This document shows positions 16,106 to 24,450 of a DNA stretch of 64,000 bases, one piece after another. Positions within the stretch are counted from its first letter, which is position 1. Every line of letters starts with the position of its first letter. Source of the stretch: Streptomyces sp. PCS3-D2 (GTDB taxonomy: Bacteria; Actinomycetota; Actinomycetes; Streptomycetales; Streptomycetaceae); contig NZ_CP097800.1 of assembly GCF_000612545.2 (NCBI RefSeq), positions 6,502,001 to 6,566,000 of the forward strand. The letters are read 5' to 3'. The notes under the pieces were generated by a model. The model was given only the letters and a program-made list of their open reading frames with translations. It had not been told where the DNA came from and made no database searches. The position numbers were made by a program, and so were the translations under genes.

Positions 16106-16145
16106 CCCACGCGAACCACGGATGAACAGCCGTCGGCCGCTGAAC
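16106..16145 (-). promoter_or_regulatory. Candidate PHO box upstream of phoD
   Basis: Read on the minus strand, GTTCAGCGGCC (16145-16135) is followed after seven bases by two adjoining 11-base units, GTTCATCCGTG (16127-16117) and GTTCGCGTGGG (16116-16106). Streptomyces PhoP binds 11-bp direct repeats whose conserved part is GTTCA. Position and gene function agree. Confidence 0.55.
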
Positions 16146-16194
16146 CGTTGAGCCGTGCAACCATGTGACCCCGGCTGCTCCGACGTCCTTGCGG

Positions 16195-16331
16195 GCTCTC
16201 CCGTGTCCTCCCGACCCGGGGTCTCCCGCGCCTTCCCGGGCCCTCTCGCGTCTTCCCGGGCCCTCTCGTCTTCCCGCACCGTCCCGCGTCTTCCCGTGCC
16301 GTCCCGCGCTGTCCCGCGCCGTCCCGCTCCC
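16195..16331. repeat. Degenerate reiterated TCCCG-rich tract
   Basis: The stretch is built from imperfect short units such as tcttcccgggccctctcg and ccgtcccgcg, repeated with a loose 10-20 base period and strong strand asymmetry (pyrimidine-rich on the plus strand). It fills the space between the alpha/beta hydrolase stop (16332) and phoD's promoter. No coding or hairpin function was recognised. Confidence 0.6.
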
Positions 16332-17183
16332 TCACGCGACCGGGACGGCGGCGCTGCGCGCTGTGTCCAGCACCACCCGGGAGACGAGCGCCGGGTCGTC
16401 ACCCATCGGGACGTGGCCGCAGCCCGGGAGGCGGACCAGCCGTGCGCTGGGGACGGTGTGCTTGGCACGGACGCCCTGTCGGCGCAGCAGCAACCGGTCG
16501 CGGGTGCCCCACGCGATGGTGACCGGCAGCCCCGGCACGTCGTCGGTGAAGCGTGCAGAGCCACCCGCGGCCAGGGTGTCGTCGAATCCGGTGGCGTGTC
16601 GCAGGGCGAGCGTCTCGGCGACCACGGCCTCGGGCGAACGGCGGTCCGGGCGGGCGTAGATGGTGCCGGTGAGTGCGGTTCGGCCGGCGGCGCTGCGGGA
16701 GAGGTGACGGACGGCGGGCAGGGGCAGCGTCCGGGCGCCCGCCCGCATCGCGCGGAGCGCGGCGAAGGCGTATCGGCGTTCCCCCTCGGTCCAGAACCCG
16801 GCGGGGGAGAGGGCCGTGACCGAGCGGACGAGACCGCTCCGGCCCATTTCGAGGGCGAGCAGGCCGCCGAGGGAGTTGCCCGCGACGTGCGGTCGTTCGA
16901 CGCCGAGCGCGGTGCACAGCGCTCCGAGCGCCGGGGCCACGGTGCCGAGGGAGTACGGCACGCCGCTGGGCAGCGGCTCCGAGGCGCCGAAGCCGGGCAG
17001 GTCGACGGCTATCACATCGTGCTCGGAGGCCAGGATGTCGGCCACCGGGTGCCAGGCCTGGAGGTGGTGGCCGATGCCGTGCAGCAGCAGGAGAGGTTCG
17101 CCGGAGCCTTTGCGCTCGTAGGCGACGGTGGCGGTGCGGGGGCCGAGCGGCGCGTCGATCGTGAAGGAGACCGTGGCGGTCAT
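16332..17183 (-). CDS. Alpha/beta-fold hydrolase
   Basis: The 283-residue product has the alpha/beta hydrolase layout. LLLLHGIGHHLQAWHPV is the oxyanion strand-loop, VAGNSLGGLLALEMG carries the nucleophile serine (near residue 105), and the late GCGHVPMGDDP carries the histidine. The acid is probably the Asp in WGTRDRL. It resembles esterases and haloperoxidase-like enzymes, and no substrate can be named. ATG 17183 matches the family start. It is divergent from the GntR regulator with about 290 bases between, which include that regulator's promoter. Confidence 0.88.
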   Translation of the reverse strand: MTATVSFTIDAPLGPRTATVAYERKGSGEPLLLLHGIGHHLQAWHPVADILASEHDVIAVDLPGFGASEPLPSGVPYSLGTVAPALGALCTALGVERPHVAGNSLGGLLALEMGRSGLVRSVTALSPAGFWTEGERRYAFAALRAMRAGARTLPLPAVRHLSRSAAGRTALTGTIYARPDRRSPEAVVAETLALRHATGFDDTLAAGGSARFTDDVPGLPVTIAWGTRDRLLLRRQGVRAKHTVPSARLVRLPGCGHVPMGDDPALVSRVVLDTARSAAVPVA

Positions 17184-17345
17184 GCTGCTCCTCGTCGGTT
17201 GGACTGCTGCGAGACAGGCTGTCAGGAGTGCCCACCGCCATGATTACCGTCGGGTAGCCCTTGACTACAAGCCCTTGCGGCCCACGAGAACATCCCATGA
17301 ACGGCTTGATACATATGCCCGATCTGCCCGGCAAAGGTATGAGCA

Positions 17346-17380
17346 TTGGTCTTGACCAAGGGGGTGCGCCGTCCTATCGT
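17346..17380 (+). promoter_or_regulatory. Promoter with DasR-type palindromic operator
   Basis: TTGACC (17352-17357) and TATCGT (17375-17380) are spaced by 17 bases, a good vegetative promoter. The -35 element is embedded in the perfect palindrome TTGGTCTTGACCAA (17346-17359). Its core differs from the DasR dre core TGGTCTAGACCA at one base. The GntR gene downstream starts at 17472. Confidence 0.65.
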
Positions 17381-17471
17381 CGCAGGGATAGTGCAGGAAC
17401 CTTTAATAAACAAGGGCGCAGAACTGCCGCTGGAACACACGGCGAGTGCAGCGATGGCAGGAGGAGTCAGG

Positions 17472-18239
17472 GTGGGGACCACGCAACTGGAAACGGTGCC
17501 GGAACCGAAGTACTGGCACCTCAAGACCGTCCTCAGCGAGGCGCTCGACCAGGACTTCGCCGTCGGCGAGGTGCTGCCCAACGAGCGTGAACTCGCAGCC
17601 CGCTTCGGAGTCGCCCGCGCGACCCTGCGCCAGGCGCTGGAGCAGCTGGAGCTCGAAGGCCGTCTGCAGCGCCGTCGCGGTGTCGGCACCACCGTCGCCC
17701 CGCCGCGGGTCGGCGTCGCCGTCGGCGGCGCGCACCACAGCTGGCCCGGGGAGGCCGCCGACGGTTGGGAGCCGCAGGACACCTCGGAGTCCCTGCCGCC
17801 CGCCGCGGTGCTGGGACTCCTCGGCAGCGGCGGGGCGTTCGCCGCCGACCAGCCGGTCCACACCGTACGCCGCACCAGGATGACGAACGGTCAGGCCGTC
17901 GCCGCCGAACTGCTGTACGTTCCGGCGGCTTCGGTGCCCGGACTGCCCGCCATCGAGGCCCCGTCGGGACCGGCCCGCGCGCGTGCCGTCCTGCGCGAGC
18001 TGCAGCGGCTCGTCCTCGACGGCCAGGACCGCTCGGTGGAGCTCGGCTCCGCCCGCGCCGACGACGCGAAGGAACTGGACCGGCTGCCCGGCGCACCGGT
18101 GCTCCTGGTCACCACCCGGTACTTCACCGCCGCGGGTACGGCCGCGGTCTCGGTGGCCACCTACCGCGCCGACACCTGCCGCCTCACCTTCGGAGACACG
18201 GGCGGCGTCGAGATCACGCACGAGCCCGTCGCCTCCTGA
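17472..18239 (+). CDS. GntR-family regulator with UTRA domain (HutC/DasR type)
   Basis: The 255-residue product has a winged-helix domain (PKYWHLKTVLSEALDQDF, then LPNERELAARFGVARATLRQALEQLELEGRLQRRRGVGT) at about residues 10-80. A UTRA effector domain follows (about 105-250, with VHTVRRTRMTNGQAVAAELLYV). The GTG at 17472 has AGGAGG eight bases upstream, and the frame extends upstream without similarity. The DasR-like palindrome on its own promoter suggests autoregulation or control by DasR, the GlcNAc-responsive regulator. It is a paralogue rather than DasR itself, as the effector domain differs. An 18-bp terminator follows. Confidence 0.9.
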   Translation: MGTTQLETVPEPKYWHLKTVLSEALDQDFAVGEVLPNERELAARFGVARATLRQALEQLELEGRLQRRRGVGTTVAPPRVGVAVGGAHHSWPGEAADGWEPQDTSESLPPAAVLGLLGSGGAFAADQPVHTVRRTRMTNGQAVAAELLYVPAASVPGLPAIEAPSGPARARAVLRELQRLVLDGQDRSVELGSARADDAKELDRLPGAPVLLVTTRYFTAAGTAAVSVATYRADTCRLTFGDTGGVEITHEPVAS

Positions 18240-18253
18240 CACCCCGACCGGGC

Positions 18254-18323
18254 CGGTACGGCCGTGGTCCCCGTCCGGTCCCGCGTCCGTGGGGCGGGCG
18301 CGGGACCACGGCCGTACCGTTTT
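18254..18323 (+). terminator. Terminator with 18-bp perfect stem
   Basis: CGGTACGGCCGTGGTCCC (18254-18271) pairs perfectly with 18302-18319 around a 30-base loop, and TTTT follows directly (18320-18323). It ends the GntR gene and separates it from the convergent ROK gene. Confidence 0.8.
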
Positions 18324-18392
18324 CCGGCGGTGCGCCGGTCCCCGGGTCCGCAGGTCCCCGGGCAGGAGCGCTGCGTCCCACTGCGCGTGGCG

Positions 18393-19550
18393 TCAGCGGC
18401 TGCGGGCCGTGACGGTCTTCTCCACGGCGAAGAGCTCCTCCTCGACGTGGTCGAGCGCGAGCCTGAGGGCACCGGTCGCCACTGCCGCCTCGCCGAGCAG
18501 CGACAGGGCCACCCGCGGCGGGCGCAGGCAGTAGCGTGCCAGCTCCCGGCGCAGCGGCTCCAGGACCCCGTCCAGGCCGGCCGCCCAGCCGCCGACGACC
18601 ACCAGCTCCGGATCCATCGCCAGGACCAGCGCCGCCACGTCGTGCACCAGGCGCTGCAGGAACCGGTCCACGGCGGCGACGGCCCGCTCGTCGCCGCGCT
18701 TGGCCTTCGCGAACACCTCGGCGACCGCCGGCTCGTCGAGCGGGTGCAACGGCTCGCCGGTCGTGGACAGCAGCCGCTCGGGCGTCGCCTCACGGCCCAG
18801 CAGGTGCAGGGCGCCGATCTCCCCGGCCGCCCCGCCGAAGCCCCGGTGGAGCCGGCCGCCGATGAGCGAGCCCGCACCGGGGCTGAGCCCCGCCATCACG
18901 AACACCATGTCCCCGGTGTCCCGCGCGGCGCCCTTCCAGTGCTCGGCGACCGCTGCCGCGTTGGCGTCGTTCTCCACCTGCACCGGGCAGCGGAACGAGC
19001 GCCGCAGCCGGTCCCCGAGGGGCAGCCCGGTCCAGCCCGGCAGAGCGGTCCCGAGACGTACCGTGCCGTCCGCCTCCACGATCCCGGGGCTGCCGACCCC
19101 GACCGCCCGCAGGGAGTCACGCGGCACGCCTGCCCGGCGCAGCAGGTCGGCGACGGCCGCACGCACCCGCTCCAGCCGCTCGTCGGCCGAGGCCGTCTCG
19201 GCGACCTCCTTGGTGCCCGCGCCGATGATGCGGCCGTCCAGCCCGGACAGCAGCACCGCGACCCGGTGCGCGCCGATCTCTATGCCGAGCAGGTGCCCCG
19301 CCTCGGCCCGGAACCGGAACCGACGGGCCGGCCGCCCCTGCCGCCGCGCGCCCTCCTCCGCTTCGGCCTCGACGACGAGCCCAGTCCCCATCAGCCCCTC
19401 CACGACCCCTTCGACGGTCGGCCGGGAGAGGCCGGTCAGCCGTGTCAGGTCGGTGAGCGTCGGCGACCCGGCCGTGCGCAGTGCCCGCAGCACCACCGCG
19501 GAATTGATCCGCCGGAGCAGAGAAGGATCCCCGCCGGTCAGCTGCCCCAA
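18393..19550 (-). CDS. ROK-family transcriptional regulator
   Basis: The 385-residue product has an N-terminal winged helix (INSAVVLRALRTAGSPTLTDLTRLTGLSRPTVEGVVEGL, residues 15-55) and a sugar-kinase-like ROK domain. The phosphate-loop analogue is GIEIGAHRVAVLL. The usual ROK zinc motif is degenerate here: GFGGAAGEIGALHLLG is present but there is no CxCGxxGC cluster. It probably represses sugar-use genes and responds to a sugar or its phosphate. Its start is TTG at 19550 with GGGAGGA eight bases upstream. The absent zinc motif suggests it is a regulator rather than a kinase. Confidence 0.88.
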   Translation of the reverse strand: MGQLTGGDPSLLRRINSAVVLRALRTAGSPTLTDLTRLTGLSRPTVEGVVEGLMGTGLVVEAEAEEGARRQGRPARRFRFRAEAGHLLGIEIGAHRVAVLLSGLDGRIIGAGTKEVAETASADERLERVRAAVADLLRRAGVPRDSLRAVGVGSPGIVEADGTVRLGTALPGWTGLPLGDRLRRSFRCPVQVENDANAAAVAEHWKGAARDTGDMVFVMAGLSPGAGSLIGGRLHRGFGGAAGEIGALHLLGREATPERLLSTTGEPLHPLDEPAVAEVFAKAKRGDERAVAAVDRFLQRLVHDVAALVLAMDPELVVVGGWAAGLDGVLEPLRRELARYCLRPPRVALSLLGEAAVATGALRLALDHVEEELFAVEKTVTARSR

Positions 19551-19662
19551 CGTGTGTCCTCCCAGCTAGCGAGCTTGTCAGCCGGATCGTACTGCGCGGT
19601 GGTTACGGCGGCGAGAAGCAGCCCCCCATCAGCCGGAGCGTCCCCCTGCAGCCCGGGGCCGC

Positions 19663-20313
19663 TCAGGCGGGTGAGACGAACCCGGACTCGTACGCGGTGA
19701 TCACCGCTTGCGTGCGGTCGCGGACCCCCAGCTTCGCCAGGATCGCACTGACATGTGACTTGACCGTCTCCGTCCCGATGATCAGCTCGGAGGCGATCTC
19801 CACATTCGTGAGCCCCCGGGCCACGAGCCGTAGGACCGCCTCCTCCCGCTCGGTCAGGGCGGCCCGCTCCAGTACCTCCCGCGCCTGCCGGTTGCCGTAT
19901 TCCGCGGCCAGGGCCCGCACGGCCGCAGGGAAGAGCAGCGTCTCGCCCTCCGCGACCAGCCGTACCGCGTGCACGATCTCCGAAGGCCGGGCCCGCTTCA
20001 GGAGGAACCCGTCCGCTCCGGCCCGCAGCGCCTGGTAGACGTACTCGTCGTTCTCGAAGGTGGTCACAACGAGGATCTTCGGCGGGGAGTCCACCGTCCG
20101 CAGCACCGCGCGGGTCGCCTCGATCCCGTCGAGCAGAGGCATCCGCACGTCCATGGCCACCACGTCCGGCCGCAGCTGCCGCACGAGCGGGATCACCGAG
20201 GCGCCGTCGGCTGCCTCACCGACCACCTCGATGTCGGGTTGGGAGTCCAGGACAGCCCGCAGACCAGCGCGGACCAGGGGTTCGTCGTCGACGAGCAGTA
20301 CGGTGACCGGCAT
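19663..20313 (-). CDS. Two-component response regulator, NarL/LuxR type
   Basis: The 216-residue product has a receiver domain (VTVLLVDDEPLVRAGLRAVL, phospho-acceptor Asp in VVAMDVRMP near residue 54, Lys in LLKRA near 105). A LuxR HTH closes the protein (LTEREEAVLRLVARGLTNVEIASEL and so on, about 148-210). It is the partner of the histidine kinase just upstream, with only four bases between their genes. The pair probably controls the divergent ABC genes, and a 26-bp palindrome between them is the likely target. Confidence 0.94.
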   Translation of the reverse strand: MPVTVLLVDDEPLVRAGLRAVLDSQPDIEVVGEAADGASVIPLVRQLRPDVVAMDVRMPLLDGIEATRAVLRTVDSPPKILVVTTFENDEYVYQALRAGADGFLLKRARPSEIVHAVRLVAEGETLLFPAAVRALAAEYGNRQAREVLERAALTEREEAVLRLVARGLTNVEIASELIIGTETVKSHVSAILAKLGVRDRTQAVITAYESGFVSPA

Positions 20314-20317
20314 CTGG

Positions 20318-21496
20318 TCAGCGTATTCGCTCCAGCGGAAGCCGTGCGCGCACCCGCCAGCCACCCTCGTACGGTCCGGTCTCTGCCTCCCCGCCGAGCA
20401 GGGCGGCGCGTTCCCGGATGCCGCGCAGTCCGCTCCCGCCGCCGAGCGAGAGACCGGGCCTGCCCCGCAGGGCGTTCGTCACCTCCAGATCAAGCCGGTC
20501 CACGGTCACCGCCACCCGCACCCGGACCGGTACCGGCCCGCAGTGGCGCAGCACGTTGGTGAGCGACTCCTGCAGGATGCGGTAACCCTCCCGGGTGACC
20601 GGCCCCGGCAGCTGCTCCACCGGCCCGGTGAGCTTCGCGTCCACCTCGGAGCCGGAAGCACGGGCCGATTCCAGCAGCCGGTCGGCCTCGGCCAGTGTCG
20701 GCCTTCGCGACGGCGGCTGACCGGACTCCCTCAACACCCCGAGTACCCGCTCCAGGTCCTCCAGCGCGGCCCGGCCCGTCTCCTCGATGGCGCACAGCGC
20801 CCGGTCGGTGAAGGCGGCATCACCCGCGGCGCGGGCCGCCCCGGCCTGAACCACCGCCACCGTGAGCGCGTGCCCGATCGAGTCGTGCAGCTCCCGTGCG
20901 ATCCGGGTGCGCTCCAGCAACTGCTCCGTACGTGCCTCCAGTGCGCTCAGCCGCTCGGCCGCCGAAGGGCCCAGCAGCCGGGTGGCAATGGCAGTGATCA
21001 GCTCGCCGAGCAGGACCACGACGACCATCAGGGCGACGAGCGGAAGAGGTGCCAGCAGCGCGGCGACCCAGCGGCGCTCCGGCATGAAGGGCGTCAGGGG
21101 CCCGGGATCCGACGCATACCCGAGGGCGTGAGAGATGAGCTCGACGGTCAGCACGGGCAGCCAGACGGTGGCGGCCATCGCGCCCGTCGCGATGACCATC
21201 CGTGTCTCCAGCCACAGCACCGTGCGCCAGCGGTCACCCCAGCGAGCAGAAGGAGCAAGGCTTATGGCGCCGTCGGGGGACCCGCGATCGTACGGGGTGA
21301 GGAGGAACTGAGCCTGGAGGCCCTCCGCGAGCCGCACCCAGGGCACCAGCCCGAACGGCAGGACGAGCAGCAGTGGTCCCCACGGCCAGTCCGGCACCAC
21401 GAACATCCACATGGCCACCAGTAGCAGCGGCACACAGAGGTGCAACCAGCGTGAATAGGTCACTGGTTGGAACGGAGCCCGCAGCAGTCGGTACAT
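20318..21496 (-). CDS. Sensor histidine kinase, HisKA_3 type
   Basis: The 392-residue product has membrane helices at about residues 18-50, 95-125 and 140-165. A linker coil (AAERLSALEARTEQLLER) leads to the phospho-acceptor helix RIARELHDSIGHALT (His near residue 204). A short HATPase_c domain ends it (SLTNVLRHCG and GGGSGLRGIRERAALLGG). It senses an envelope signal and phosphorylates the response regulator encoded directly downstream. In many actinomycetes and Firmicutes such pairs sit beside an ABC ATPase and permease and respond to antimicrobial or lipid stress. The signal is unknown. Confidence 0.92.
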   Translation of the reverse strand: MYRLLRAPFQPVTYSRWLHLCVPLLLVAMWMFVVPDWPWGPLLLVLPFGLVPWVRLAEGLQAQFLLTPYDRGSPDGAISLAPSARWGDRWRTVLWLETRMVIATGAMAATVWLPVLTVELISHALGYASDPGPLTPFMPERRWVAALLAPLPLVALMVVVVLLGELITAIATRLLGPSAAERLSALEARTEQLLERTRIARELHDSIGHALTVAVVQAGAARAAGDAAFTDRALCAIEETGRAALEDLERVLGVLRESGQPPSRRPTLAEADRLLESARASGSEVDAKLTGPVEQLPGPVTREGYRILQESLTNVLRHCGPVPVRVRVAVTVDRLDLEVTNALRGRPGLSLGGGSGLRGIRERAALLGGEAETGPYEGGWRVRARLPLERIR

Positions 21497-21526
21497 GCCT
21501 CCATGGTGGCAGCGCCCTCCTCACGG

Positions 21527-21552
21527 CCGTCTCCCCCACGTGGGGGAGACGG
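21527..21552. promoter_or_regulatory. 26-bp perfect palindrome between kinase and ABC genes
   Basis: Each half is CCGTCTCCCCCAC followed by its exact complement with no spacer; the centre is CACGTG. It lies 30 bases before the kinase start and 53 before the ABC ATPase start, so it can control both divergent units. It is the best candidate binding site for the adjacent response regulator, though a cruciform or RNA hairpin is also possible. Confidence 0.6.
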
Positions 21553-21604
21553 CACCCTCGCACGGGGGAGGGAGAGGATTGGGGACGGCGGCGAGCCTTG
21601 AGCC

Positions 21605-22516
21605 ATGAACAGCCTCGAGTTCCGAGAACTGACCAAGGCATACGGCGCCCACCGTGCGGTGGACGGCCTCACCTTCGACGTCCTGCCCGGCCGGGTCACC
21701 GGCTTCCTGGGCCCCAACGGCGCCGGGAAGTCGACCACCATGCGCCTCCTGCTGGGTCTGGACCGGCCCACCTCCGGAACCGCCACGATCGGCGGCCGGC
21801 ACTACCGGGACCTGCCGGACCCGCTGCACCGGGTCGGGGCCCTCCTGGACACCCAGTCTGCGCACGGCGGCCGGACCGCCCGCGACCACCTGCGCCTCCT
21901 CGCCGCCGCCGGCCGTATCGCGCCCCGCCGGGTCGAAGAGGTCCTGGAGCAGGCCGGAATGGCCTCCGTGGCCGGGCGGCGGATCAAATCCTTCTCACTG
22001 GGGATGCGCCAGCGCCTCGGCATCGCCGCCGCGCTGCTGGGCGAACCCGGGGTGGTCATCCTGGACGAGCCGGCCAACGGGCTCGACCCCGAGGGCATCA
22101 TCTGGATCCGCGAGCTGATGCGCAGCCTCGCCGCCGAAGGGCGCATCGTTCTTGTTTCCAGCCACCTCATGTCCGAGACCTCGGCGCTCGCCGACCACTT
22201 GGTCGTCCTCGGCGGGGGCCGGCTGCTGGCCGACACGTCGATGGCGGAGTTCATCGACGCCCGCAGCACCCGCAGAGCGCGCCTGCGGACCTCCGAACCG
22301 GTGCGGCTGCGGGCCGCTCTGGCCCGGGACGGCTTCGCCCTGGCCTTGGCCGACGAGGGGCGATGGACCGTCGAAGGCATACAGGCGGAGGAGCTCGGCA
22401 ACCTGGCAGCCCGAGAGGGCATCCCCGTGCTGGAACTGTCCGACGAGCGCGCCTCACTGGAGCAGGCGTACCTCGATCTCACAGCGGAACACGCACAGTT
22501 CACCGCGACTCGCTGA
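21605..22516 (+). CDS. ABC transporter ATP-binding protein
   Basis: The 303-residue product is of the CcmA/BcrA type. Walker A is GPNGAGKST (near residue 39), the signature is SFSLGMRQRLGIAAALLG, Walker B is VVILDEPANGLDPEG, and the switch His is in VSSHLMSE. A C-terminal extension of about 85 residues (EELGNLAAREGIPVLELSDERASLEQAYLDLT) is typical of drug/bacitracin exporters. It energises the permease encoded 28 bases downstream. It is probably regulated by the divergent two-component pair. Confidence 0.93.
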   Translation: MNSLEFRELTKAYGAHRAVDGLTFDVLPGRVTGFLGPNGAGKSTTMRLLLGLDRPTSGTATIGGRHYRDLPDPLHRVGALLDTQSAHGGRTARDHLRLLAAAGRIAPRRVEEVLEQAGMASVAGRRIKSFSLGMRQRLGIAAALLGEPGVVILDEPANGLDPEGIIWIRELMRSLAAEGRIVLVSSHLMSETSALADHLVVLGGGRLLADTSMAEFIDARSTRRARLRTSEPVRLRAALARDGFALALADEGRWTVEGIQAEELGNLAAREGIPVLELSDERASLEQAYLDLTAEHAQFTATR

Positions 22517-22544
22517 CGTCACCGACCCTCAAGGAGGCCCCGCC

Positions 22545-23294
22545 GTGTGTGCCGCCCTGCCCACCGTCCCCGCCCTGCACTCGGAATGGATCAAGATACG
22601 GTCCCTGCGTGGAACGCTCGGGGGGCTTATAGCCACCTTCGTCGTCACCGTGGGAGTCCAGGCCCTGATGGCTTCCGCCACCGGCCGGTCCGAAGGCGGA
22701 GGCCTGGGTGACGATCCGCTCTTCGCCGCTTTCTCCGGCATCTCCTTCGGCCAGATCGCCGCCATGGTCTTCGGCGCCGGCGCTGTGTCCTGCGAGTTCC
22801 ACAACAGGGCGCTGAGCACCTCACTGACGGCGGTGCCGAACCGAACGCGTTTCTACCTGTCGAAGATCGTGACGTTGGGCGTCCTGGCCTTGATGGCGGG
22901 TCAGGTCACCGGGCTGGCCACCTTCGTCGCGGGGCAGGCGTTCATGGGCCGGCACGCCCTCGCGCTCGGCGACCCGGGCACTTACCGCGCGGTTGTCGGC
23001 AGCGGGCTCTACCTCACACTGATGGTGCTGTTCGCGGCCGGACTGACCGCGGTGCTGCGCAGCGGGACCGTCGTCCTCAGCCTGCTCATACCCTTCGTAC
23101 TGATCGTGTCCTTCGTCGTCGGTGAGGCTGCAGGGGGTGCGGCCCGCTTCCTGCCGGACCATGCCGGGCAGTTGGTGCTGCGCTCCCGGACAGAGGGTGA
23201 CCTCGGCCCCTGGACCGGGCTCGGCGTGACGGCCCTGTGGGCCGGGGCCGCGATGCTCAGCGGCTGGCTGGCGGTGTGCCGGAGGGACGCGTGA
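22545..23294 (+). CDS. ABC transporter permease (ABC-2 type)
   Basis: The 249-residue product has six predicted membrane spans and the early LHSEWIKIRSLRGTLGGLI segment seen in ABC-2 permeases next to BcrA-type ATPases. The GTG start at 22545 has AAGGAGG seven bases upstream. With the ATPase gene before it, it forms a two-gene exporter, perhaps for a lipid-active compound or an antimicrobial. The substrate is not shown by sequence. Confidence 0.88.
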   Translation: MCAALPTVPALHSEWIKIRSLRGTLGGLIATFVVTVGVQALMASATGRSEGGGLGDDPLFAAFSGISFGQIAAMVFGAGAVSCEFHNRALSTSLTAVPNRTRFYLSKIVTLGVLALMAGQVTGLATFVAGQAFMGRHALALGDPGTYRAVVGSGLYLTLMVLFAAGLTAVLRSGTVVLSLLIPFVLIVSFVVGEAAGGAARFLPDHAGQLVLRSRTEGDLGPWTGLGVTALWAGAAMLSGWLAVCRRDA

Positions 23295-23334
23295 CACCGG
23301 GCCAGTTGTCAGTGCGGCTGGGGATACTGGCGCC

Positions 23335-23772
23335 ATGACCACGGCAGAGCACCTCGACACGATCGACCGGCTTCTGGCGAAGGAGTTCCCACAGGTGCCG
23401 GTCCGGACCGTCGACAGCAGCAGCGGTCCGGGATTCCATCTGGTGGGCCTGTCCCGGACGCGGGGCTTCTGGGACGACGACGGCTCGGGCCGCATCGAGG
23501 CCGCCGACCAGATCAGTGCCGAGTACGGGGCGCTCACCCAGGCCGTGACCAACCGGTGGGGCGATCCGCACGTCTTCAGCCTGGGGACACTGAGAGACCG
23601 TGTGCTGGAAGGAGAGGCGATACCGGAGCCGTGGAGGGAACTGAGCTGCGGCACCGACCACGTCCATCTGTGGCGGGCCGGGGAGCGCTGGCTGGTGGCC
23701 TGCGTGACGCAGAGGGACAGCGAGGACTCCTACGTGCTGACGGCAGGGGCCACGGTCGCGGATCCGCCCTAG
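23335..23772 (+). CDS. Hypothetical protein, 145 residues
   Basis: I do not recognise a family. The product is soluble and acidic, starting with a helix (TAEHLDTIDRLLAKEFPQVPV). It carries several Trp and His residues (SRTRGFWDDDGSG, CGTDHVHLWRAGERWLVACVTQRDSED) in an alternating strand pattern. There is no signal or membrane segment. Codon use is normal for the window, so it is likely a real gene. It follows the ABC permease by 40 bases but may be independent. The 136 bases after it, up to the convergent mug gene, contain no recognisable gene. Confidence 0.65.
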   Translation: MTTAEHLDTIDRLLAKEFPQVPVRTVDSSSGPGFHLVGLSRTRGFWDDDGSGRIEAADQISAEYGALTQAVTNRWGDPHVFSLGTLRDRVLEGEAIPEPWRELSCGTDHVHLWRAGERWLVACVTQRDSEDSYVLTAGATVADPP

Positions 23773-23908
23773 GCACATACCTGCCGGAGCGTGGCTACAT
23801 CCGGGTCTGGGGAACGGCGCGATCGGGACCGGGTTCCACTGGGCCGAGGTCCGGACGTCCTGGTCGAGAGCTGCCGGGCCGACCGGCCTGCCCGGTCCGC
23901 CACACGCT

Positions 23909-24406
23909 CTAGTCGGCCGGGGATTCCGCGGCCTCGCGGAGGCGGGCGTACTCCTGGGCCATGGAGTCCGCGGTCCAGTGGGCGTTGAGGCCGCTGGGGT
24001 TGGGAAGGGCCCAAATGCGGGTGGAGCCGATGGTGCGCTCCTGGGGGCCGATCTGTGCCTTCTTCTCGCCGAAGGCCGTGCGATAGGCGGTCACTCCCAC
24101 CACTGCCAGCCATTGGGGGCGCAGGAGTTCCACCTTGGCCGTCAGGATGCGGCCGCCCTCGCGGAACTCCTCCGCGCTCAACTCGTCGGCGCGGGCCGTG
24201 GCGCGCGCCACGACGTTGGTGATGCCGAGGCGGTATGCGAGGAGCTCCTCCTGCTCGGCCGGTGCCAGGCGGCGAGGGGTGAAGCCCGAGAGGTGCAGGA
24301 CCGGCCAGAAACGGTTGCCGGGGCGGGCGAAGTGGTGGCCCGTCGCGGCGGAGAGGAGGCCGGGGTTGATGCCGCAGAACAGCACGCGCAGACCGCCCGC
24401 GACCAC
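23909..24406 (-). CDS. mug: Mismatch-specific uracil/thymine-DNA glycosylase (Mug)
   Basis: The product belongs to the Mug/TDG family, which removes U or T opposite G. Catalytic-loop motif CGINPGLLSAATGHHFARPGN is at the front, and the second motif ALPNPSGLNAHW is near the end. The GTG at 24406 starts the protein at VVAGGLRVLFCGINPG. Residues usual in homologues continue in frame upstream (SPEELAAARDRVLPD), where the only candidate start is CTG 24454, overlapping the purB stop as CTGA. With that start the protein has 181 residues. The gene is probably coupled to purB. Confidence 0.88.
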   Translation of the reverse strand: MVAGGLRVLFCGINPGLLSAATGHHFARPGNRFWPVLHLSGFTPRRLAPAEQEELLAYRLGITNVVARATARADELSAEEFREGGRILTAKVELLRPQWLAVVGVTAYRTAFGEKKAQIGPQERTIGSTRIWALPNPSGLNAHWTADSMAQEYARLREAAESPAD

Positions 24407-24450
24407 GTCCGGGAGGACGCGGTCGCGGGCGGCTGCCAGTTCCTCGGGGC

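Noticed and set aside
23826-23898. GGACCGGG and CCCGGTCC as a terminator between the 145-residue gene and mug
   Set aside because: The 57-base loop is too long for a convincing hairpin, and no T-run follows.
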